Below are positions 59,201-64,000 of a stretch of DNA of 64,000 bases, in pieces. The translations under genes and the position numbers were made by a program. The DNA is from Saccharomycopsis fibuligera x Saccharomycopsis cf. fibuligera. Its lineage: Eukaryota > Ascomycota > Saccharomycetes > Ascoideales > Saccharomycopsidaceae. Position 1 is the stretch's first letter, and every line of letters begins with the position of its first letter. Where the stretch lies: NCBI GenBank assembly GCA_001936135.1, contig CP012817.1, positions 3,162,001 to 3,226,000 on the forward strand, given 5' to 3'. The notes beneath the pieces are model-generated. The model saw nothing but the letters and a program-made list of their open reading frames with translations, was not told the DNA's origin and searched no databases.

Positions 59201-60131
59201 TGTAGGCATAAATGTCAAATGGCTTAACACCCATGGAACGGAATTCGTTCATGGTGGTACGTCTTTGAAAAACAGTAGTACATTCAAAAGAAACCAACAT
59301 GAAAAGGGAAAATAACGAATAATACCAAGAATCATCCATCATCCATAAAGCAACGCAAAACACTTGAAAGACGAAAAACGGGGAAACTGCATGCTCTTTA
59401 AAGAGTTCCAAAAATGTAGGAATTGGAATATCAAATTTGTTTTCTCCGTAAACTTTCAAGTAGTTAAAAAAAGTATCTTTGCTGGTCAAACCTTTGGAAT
59501 GCTTGAAATCTTTGATTTGCGCATCGCCATCAATGATGAATTCTGGTGGTTGGAAAGTATTAGTCTCCGCGTTGTACAAAAACCGTCTTTGCTGAAAGAC
59601 GAAAGCAGTTTGAGTTTCACCATCTTCAAAGACAAAACGATTGATTTTCACAATAGCACCAACGCCGCGGTTAGGCAACGGGAGAATCAACAAGTAACTT
59701 GCTTCATCAACATTATTTACTTTGGTATAGTTAAACTTAGCATCGATGTTGATGTCCCAGTGAGGCAAAAGGAAAAGCAAAGCATGAATGGAAACAAGAG
59801 TGATCAAGTAGACAAAAGTCCATTCCGGCCCAACAATGTATTGCTCGTAGTGATTGTAATAAATGTTGGCAAATGCTGGATAGAATAGCAAGAATGGAAG
59901 AGTAGATGGTTTGGACAAGAGAGAAGCCGGTCTAAGAAGCTGAGTGGACTGCACGCCGTACTGGGGAGGCACCAAGTGGGTAACCGTCAGTTTCTTTGGC
60001 TGCTGCTGTTCTTTTTCATTGTGCTGATGTTGTTGCGGTTGGCTGTCTATGGTAGTATTGGAAGCAGATTCAGTCTTGTCAAGTCTTGAAGCCGCGAACG
60101 GCTTTTGCTTGACTGCTGATTTTTTAGCCAT
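56256..60131 (-). CDS. SPF1: P5A-type ATPase Spf1 of the endoplasmic reticulum
   Basis: This 1291-aa protein compares with 1215 aa in S. cerevisiae. It has a Gln/Lys-rich N-terminus, then two P5A-specific helices (LPFLLFYPAFANIYYNHYEQ), and the actuator TGES-type loop in EAMLSGESTPLLKESI. The P5A membrane motif follows in VVPPELPMELTMAVNNSL. The phosphorylation Asp539 is in CCFDKTGTLTGED, the nucleotide domain includes SVKGAPETI, and the hinge is MCGDGTNDVGALKQAHVGIA. P5A ATPases act as dislocases that remove mis-inserted tail-anchored and signal-bearing helices from the ER membrane. The ATG at 60131 (MAKKSAVKQKP) is the start; only a TTG lies above it in frame. It is divergent from the small membrane-protein gene. 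Confidence 0.97.
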   Translation of the reverse strand: MAKKSAVKQKPFAASRLDKTESASNTTIDSQPQQHQHNEKEQQQPKKLTVTHLVPPQYGVQSTQLLRPASLLSKPSTLPFLLFYPAFANIYYNHYEQYIVGPEWTFVYLITLVSIHALLFLLPHWDINIDAKFNYTKVNNVDEASYLLILPLPNRGVGAIVKINRFVFEDGETQTAFVFQQRRFLYNAETNTFQPPEFIIDGDAQIKDFKHSKGLTSKDTFFNYLKVYGENKFDIPIPTFLELFKEHAVSPFFVFQVFCVALWMMDDSWYYSLFSLFMLVSFECTTVFQRRTTMNEFRSMGVKPFDIYAYRGQKWVKLKTNELLPNDLVSVTRNNDETSVPCDLVLIDGTAIVNEAMLSGESTPLLKESIKLRPDSDKFDAEGVDKNAILHGGTKVLQTTASATTETHVASPPDGGALAVVAKTGFETSQGSLVRVMIFSSERITVGNKESLYFILFLLVFAIAASRYVWIEGSKMGRKQSKLILDCILIITSVVPPELPMELTMAVNNSLAALGKFYIYCTEPFRIPLAGRIDVCCFDKTGTLTGEDLVFEGLAGFDPKQTRHLSKCFDEEVPAVTNYVLGSAHALVRLDDGELVGDPMEKATLKASGWKLSDQKKNVVERDGKYLVKNKVVEEKDLQKLSADKVKILRRFQFSSSLKRSATISSIINTGKTLVSVKGAPETIRQRLVDAPKHYDEIYKSFTRSGSRVLALAYKYLDDNITTAKLNSIQRDDVETKLQFAGFIVFHCPMKPDAIESIQMLNESSHRCIMITGDNPLTAVHVAKEVKIVERNTLILDIAEEYEHIKSDLIFRNVDETDITPFNITDTFDERILERNDICITGYALAKLVNSNHPQLHQLIKRTWVYARTSPAQKEYLVTQFKNMGYNTLMCGDGTNDVGALKQAHVGIALLNGTEEGMKKLQENRKVQSMQQIYEKQVALMARWNQPQPVVPELIAHLYPPGPKNPHYIKAMEKRGVTITEEQRLEIAAQSFKTTAQPNAVNPTGKVNGNGGGIADQLMGSLKEMEDEDEAPTLKLGDASVAAPFTSKLASVATVTNVIRQGRCALVSTIQMYKILALNCLISAYSLSVIYLAGVKFGDGQYTASGMLISVCFLSISKGKPVQKLSKLRPQAGIFNIYTMGSILGQFAVHIISLVYITREIYKLEPREPTLDLEKEFSPSLLNTGIFLIQLVQQVSTFAVNYIGAPFKENIKDNKGMFYGILGVAALAFSGSTEFIPELNEAIKFVKMSDEFKFKLTAAMVLDFGGAYMMEQGFKYFFMDGSAADIAGRVD

Positions 60132-60761
60132 TGTAGATAGATTAGCAAAGTGCCAGATTGCCAATTAAGCTCCGAAGTTGATGGAAAATAAAAATGAATT
60201 GAAGTTAAGATAAAAACAAATAGATACAAAGATTATTCTAATAAATAAACAAAACGTGCAAGGACGAAGCCAGGAAGCAAAGGGCGGAGGGCAGAGGGCA
60301 GACACCGAGCAGTACAGTATCTAGAGATATTGCCTGGTGATAACAACGACGACGACGATGATGATGATGATGATGATGATGGGCGAGTGGCACAGCGGTT
60401 GCAGTGCTCTTTCAGAGATTTTTCGTTCTTTTCTGCTAACAATTGTTGCCAGTGGCCACCGAGGCCAAGTGCGCCCCCGTTACACAGTAAATCTCCGAGG
60501 GTTGCCCGGGAGAGTTTTACCGAGATCATGTGCTGTAGACCGGATTACTGTCAGTGGCGGTTGTCTTTCCTTTTTTATGATTTCACCAGAGATGAGATGA
60601 TGAGATGATGAGATTCTCGTTTTCGTCTTGAATGAATCACTTCAAATTATCCATAACTTCTTCTTATTACGCCCACTTGAAAACCTTAAGGACTGTTATT
60701 TCTTGCTCGGGCCTTTTATCTTTCATAACAGCTTTTTTTCTCTCATTATATCGTAACCATC
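60132..60761. promoter_or_regulatory. Divergent promoter region SPF1 / membrane-anchored protein
   Basis: This is 630 bases with GC-rich parts. A GAC/GAT triplet array spans 60345-60380. Bases 60381-60410 look superficially like a tRNA 5' half (TGGCACAGCGG) but have no matching 3' half. No gene was seen. Confidence 0.5.
60345..60380 (+). repeat. (GAC)n(GAT)n trinucleotide microsatellite
   Basis: About four GAC triplets are followed by about eight GAT triplets in the SPF1 upstream region, 215-250 bases from its ATG. Confidence 0.9.
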
Positions 60762-61604
60762 ATGCCCCACCATATCCCCTTTTGGCTCGGTGCTCATCCC
60801 TCACTCTCCATTTCTGTCCCCATCTTGGTTGGCGTTGCCGCTACCAGTGCTGGTTTGGCCGTTTATCATAATCGCGAACAGATCAAAGAATTTCTTGAAG
60901 ATGGAAGAGATGCTGTTGGACTTGCGGTAGCTGGCTATATCGCAAAACGCAAGTTTCGCAAACATCAAAGAGACGCAGCAGCTGCGTCATATTCTGGCGA
61001 AGCTGATGCTGCGGATGATGATGATGAAAAACATATATTTGAGTATAACGAGAACACTAGCTACAATGACAACGATCGGCAGTTTTTGAGAAAACGCAAG
61101 GTGCAAAATTGTGACAGAATTGAAAATGAACTTGAGGGAACTTCAAAACATGCGAAAAGAGCAGAAAGATATCAAATCAAAGCTGCTAAAAGAGAAGCAA
61201 AAAGAAGAACTGCGAGATCAGTTCTTGGAGCAGAAAGAAGAGAAGGTGCTAGCTCAATAACTACTGGTGCAAATACAAATGTTGGACAAACACACAGCAG
61301 CGTCTATAGCGAAGCTAGCGACTTAAACTCTGGGTCTGATTTGGATTCAGAGCTGGACTTTCTTGGAACCGAAAAATCTTCAGATATCCATGCAGTAATG
61401 TACGAGGATCCAGAAAGTGATGTTGGCGTGCCTTCTAGATGGTATAGCGGCAAAAGGCGCGACAGTAACAGTGACAATTATAGTAATGATGACGACGAGA
61501 AAATTGAAGCTAGGGGGTTGAGTATCTCTGATTTATCCAAGTCTTGGATGGAGATCAAAGATAATGATATGGTTAGTGGCTCAGAAAGTACAAGCAGCGA
61601 GTAA
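60762..61604 (+). CDS. Predicted membrane-anchored protein with charged cytosolic tail, function unknown
   Basis: This 280-aa protein starts MPHHIPFWLGAHPSLSISVP. One hydrophobic segment (about 16-37, SISVPILVGVAATSAGLAVY) is followed by YHNREQIKEFLEDGRDAVGLAVAGYIAKRKFR, an amphipathic helical stretch that may associate with membrane. The rest is hydrophilic: an Asp-rich patch (about 85-90), a Lys/Arg-rich helix (HAKRAERYQIKAAKREAKRR, about 133-152) and a Ser/Asp-rich C-terminus ending in SGSESTSSE. The composition and single ATG support a real gene, but I recognise no family. It is divergent from SPF1; the 3' flank is strongly T-rich. Confidence 0.75.
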   Translation: MPHHIPFWLGAHPSLSISVPILVGVAATSAGLAVYHNREQIKEFLEDGRDAVGLAVAGYIAKRKFRKHQRDAAAASYSGEADAADDDDEKHIFEYNENTSYNDNDRQFLRKRKVQNCDRIENELEGTSKHAKRAERYQIKAAKREAKRRTARSVLGAERREGASSITTGANTNVGQTHSSVYSEASDLNSGSDLDSELDFLGTEKSSDIHAVMYEDPESDVGVPSRWYSGKRRDSNSDNYSNDDDEKIEARGLSISDLSKSWMEIKDNDMVSGSESTSSE

Positions 61605-62536
61605 GCTACGAGTTCATGGCTTTATAGTAAGACCAAAACTGGGCTTTAATTGCCGTTGTTGCTGCATCTGCTTATAAGCATGTTAGGTTTTGCTTTGATA
61701 TTTCACTGCGCTGCTGAACAAGGCATATTGCGGCAACAGAACATTGGACATTGTTAATTTCTCTAATATTTATAACTTATTTCATGTTTTATTCCTTTTT
61801 TCTTCTTATCCCTTATTTTTGCCTTGCCTTTCCTCCTGGACTCCTTCTCCAGAAGGCCCTTTTTAGATTTTGTTCTTTCTTTACTTTTTTGTGTCAATAC
61901 CTTTTTCCAATGTTTTTTTTTATTGTTTCTTTACCCTTTTATTTTGATTTTCTTACTTTTCATTATCTTTTATTGTGGCGGCTGTTGCATATTTGGGTAT
62001 TCTTGCCATAGCGGTTTGGTATTTTGGTATTTGGTAATTTGGTTTCGTGGCATAATGGTATTATGAATATTTTGGTTCTTTTTTCATTTTTTCATTTCTT
62101 TCCTTTTTTTTTCTTTTTTTTATTTATTTTTTCTTAGATTGGCGTATTCTTTGGAAATGCTGATTATTTGGGTATGGTTATAGTACTGCCCATGTAAATA
62201 GATGCTGATTTTTTTTTTCAAATAAAAAATAAATGGGCCGGCAAGCTTTACTTGTCAAAATTACAGTGTAGCAATAGTTTGGATCTGTACAGTTTCCAGG
62301 AGACGCAATAGAACCGCTGATTAAATCAATATATATTTGAAGCAAGATAGCCAAACAGCATGAATTAACGCCGCAATAAGACAAATGGAAATGAGAATCA
62401 AAATAAACAACCAAACGTAACTGTTGTGTAAAACGTGAAATGCAAAGAAAACAAATGGAAACAGAAAACCAAGCAGAAAAAAAAATACAATAAATATAGA
62501 AATGAGCCTCCGACAGTCAACCAAAGTTTTAAGGTG
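61605..62536. other. Convergent spacer with U-rich flanks (membrane-anchored protein gene / PEP12)
   Basis: Of these 932 bases, about 61740-62140 is dominated by T and C on the plus strand, and about 62335-62500 is A-rich. This repeats the mirrored pattern at 330-1453. Hydrophobic frames here are pyrimidine artefacts; no gene was seen. Confidence 0.6.
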
Positions 62537-63463
62537 TCAGCTTACAATTGCCAAAACAATTAGCAAGACAACCACTGACAATACCACCAACGTGATACAG
62601 CTATATTTCCGTTTTTGCTTCTGGTAATTATTTGCTTTGTTCAATTCCTGCGTAGCATTCTGTGCATCGTTGGTCAAATTGGTCAAATTGTTCTCGACAG
62701 TATCAATTTGCACGCCTTGCTCCTGTACTAAAGAATCCAAATCTTTGAAAATCGTATTAATCTCTCTAACGCCCTGGTGGATCTCGTTAATGTTTTCTGC
62801 GCGCTGTTGCACTAGTAGCGTGTGAAAATCGGCATCGTATTTGTTGATAATGTCTTGCTGCTGCTGCTGCTGTTGAGTATAGAGTTGTTGGTCGGATGCA
62901 AGAAGGGCAGTTTGCTCTGTTGGTTCGCTATCCTGCTGGATTGCCACCTCATTGGCCGAGTAAGCGTTCACACTGCTATTGCTGTTGCTATTATTTTGGT
63001 TACTGCTCTCTTTTTTATTGTTGTCCTCAATGAGATCGTTGATAATAACAGAATTCTTCTTCTCATTGTACTTTCGCTTCAACAGGCTGAAATTGTCACT
63101 GAGCACGCTTAGCTCCTTCTGCAACTTTTGAATGATCAATTCGTGCTGGTTGTTACTACTGCCCCCGTTGCTGGAGACACCACCATCATTTTTGACCAAT
63201 TGCAAATTAAAAATTAGTTCTTTCAAACTACTCAAATCGCCATCTTCCTTACCCAACTGCTTCTCAATCCGCTGCCTCAAATTGGCATTGTCTCTTTTCG
63301 TGCCAATTTGACTATTGAGTTTTTCCAAGTTCGACAAGCTTGAGGCAAAGTTTGATAGCGACTTGGACAACGTGGCAATGGACCTGGCGCTTTGGACATG
63401 CGGACCAGGATGATGCTGACCGGTCTGCGCTTCAACGTCGTAGTTGCTGTTGGCAAACGACAT
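62537..63463 (-). CDS. PEP12: Pep12-like endosomal/prevacuolar Qa-SNARE (syntaxin)
   Basis: This 308-aa protein compares with 288 aa in S. cerevisiae. An N-terminal three-helix Habc region (about 25-155) contains LNSQIGTKRDNANLRQRIEKQ. A Ser/Asn/Gln-rich linker has a Gln run (about 197-204). The SNARE motif starts at about 220 with RAENINEIHQGVREINTIFKDL, with the zero-layer Gln at about 249 in LVQEQGVQIDTVENNL. The protein ends in a tail anchor, CITLVVLSVVVLLIVLAIVS. Pep12 mediates Golgi-to-late-endosome fusion. Vam3 is the closest alternative; length and the N-terminal block favour Pep12. The start is the first ATG. Confidence 0.9.
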   Translation of the reverse strand: MSFANSNYDVEAQTGQHHPGPHVQSARSIATLSKSLSNFASSLSNLEKLNSQIGTKRDNANLRQRIEKQLGKEDGDLSSLKELIFNLQLVKNDGGVSSNGGSSNNQHELIIQKLQKELSVLSDNFSLLKRKYNEKKNSVIINDLIEDNNKKESSNQNNSNSNSSVNAYSANEVAIQQDSEPTEQTALLASDQQLYTQQQQQQQDIINKYDADFHTLLVQQRAENINEIHQGVREINTIFKDLDSLVQEQGVQIDTVENNLTNLTNDAQNATQELNKANNYQKQKRKYSCITLVVLSVVVLLIVLAIVS

Positions 63464-64000
63464 GTTTCCTCTGGTACTCTACTTGGTGTCAGGGCAAACT
63501 AGCTTTCGGCTTTCTGTTTCTCTCTGTCAGGCGCGGGCTGTATGAGCAAGGGGCGTGCACTGCAGCTGCGTTTTGCCTTTGTACGTGATGGGGGTCGCTT
63601 CCTTTTCTAGTGCTATATTTTCTGCTTTTGATGTTTTTATTTTTGGTTTTGTCGGCATGTATGGCACACGCCTGTCACCATCGCCGCCGTGCGCTTACGT
63701 AAGCGCTTACATGCGCGCACGGGTCCAAGTAAAGATGCGCGCGAGGGCCTACCTGGCCTACGACAATTTTGGACACTACGCCGGCTTACGCGGGCGGTGT
63801 TGGCCAGTCCGCGCTGTCACAGCACCCGGCCTTTGGCCACGGGTATACGCCATGTGTAACCAGAAAGGTAAGCAGCTAAGAGGCCAAACGAGGATGTGCG
63901 ATACGGTGGGGCTGAACCAGCTCTGCCGGCGGTGACCCAACTAGTGCAGGCAGCAGCTGGCACAAGCTGTCAACCTGTAGCAGACAGCAAGCTCTGCGAT
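63464..64000. promoter_or_regulatory. PEP12 upstream region, GC-rich
   Basis: These 537 bases to the window edge are clearly GC-richer than the chromosome average. They contain the 16-bp palindrome at 63691-63706 and two ATGCGCGC words. A 126-codon frame opening with GTG at 63555 has no protein-like features. No tRNA was recognised. Confidence 0.5.
63691..63706. promoter_or_regulatory. 16-bp palindrome GCGCTTACGTAAGCGC with a bZIP/Yap core
   Basis: This perfect palindrome is centred on TTACGTAA, the full-site core of Yap-family bZIP factors, about 230 bases upstream of the PEP12 ATG. AAGCGCTTAC repeats part of it immediately downstream. Confidence 0.5.

Noticed and set aside
60381-60460. tRNA-like 5' half, GGGCGAGTGGCACAGCGG, next to a GAT repeat
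   Set aside because: It resembles an A box but no B box (GGTTCGANNCC) or complementary acceptor stem follows within 100 bases.
63555-63935. 126-codon frame upstream of PEP12
   Set aside because: It opens with GTG, is driven by high GC, and contains the palindromic bZIP site; no domain was seen.

Overview
This window is a gene-dense stretch of a budding-yeast (Saccharomycotina) nuclear chromosome. It holds 26 protein-coding genes on both strands, short AT-rich intergenic spacers with T and A runs, and three spliced genes whose introns carry a strict TACTAAC branch point. CTG codons are scarce in the conserved genes: by eye I found none in frame in RPB3, RPO26 or PRX1. The CDC13-like gene is of the short Candida form, and low-complexity N, Q and S tracts are common. 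Together these point to the CTG-Ser clade (Candida/Lodderomyces group). The exact species is inference, and CTG codons shown as Leu may be read as Ser.

Layout: 0-8.4 kb holds the tail of a Gly-rich protein, SCD6 (decapping activator), NAT3 (NatB acetyltransferase), a small membrane protein, RPB3 (Pol II), HIS6 (histidine synthesis) and FAF1 (40S biogenesis). 8.7-24.5 kb holds SEC63 (ER translocon), GDB1 (glycogen debranching), an IFRD-family protein, SKI3 (Ski complex) and a myosin regulatory light chain with an unusual N-terminal extension. 25-30 kb holds PZF1 (TFIIIA), RPO26 (subunit shared by Pol I, II and III) and QCR2 (complex III). 30.0-42.4 kb is a gene-poor island of about 12.4 kb with only YFH7 and PRX1; three spacers of 3.3, 4.8 and 2.1 kb contain no credible gene. 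42.4-48.6 kb holds TAL1 (transaldolase), a CDC13-like telomere protein and RRS1 (60S biogenesis). 49-63.5 kb holds a membrane protein with no ATG for its apparent N-terminus, MDJ1 (mitochondrial Hsp40), a Ser-rich two-span membrane protein, SPF1 (P5A ATPase), a small membrane-anchored protein and PEP12 (endosomal Qa-SNARE).

The genes are mostly housekeeping and do not form a pathway cluster. Themes that recur are RNA polymerase and TFIIIA components, ribosome biogenesis (FAF1, RRS1), mRNA turnover (SCD6, SKI3) and ER or mitochondrial protein handling (SEC63, SPF1, MDJ1). I found no transposon, rRNA, CRISPR array or convincing tRNA gene, and no evidence of a novel multi-gene system. The points most worth a second look are the gene-poor island as a possible centromere or ncRNA locus, the IFRD gene, the missing start codon at 49.98 kb, the corrected 5' exons of SCD6, RPO26 and RRS1, and clustered regulatory motifs such as Reb1-like CGGGTAA sites and paired Cap1/Yap1 sites in the PRX1 upstream region.
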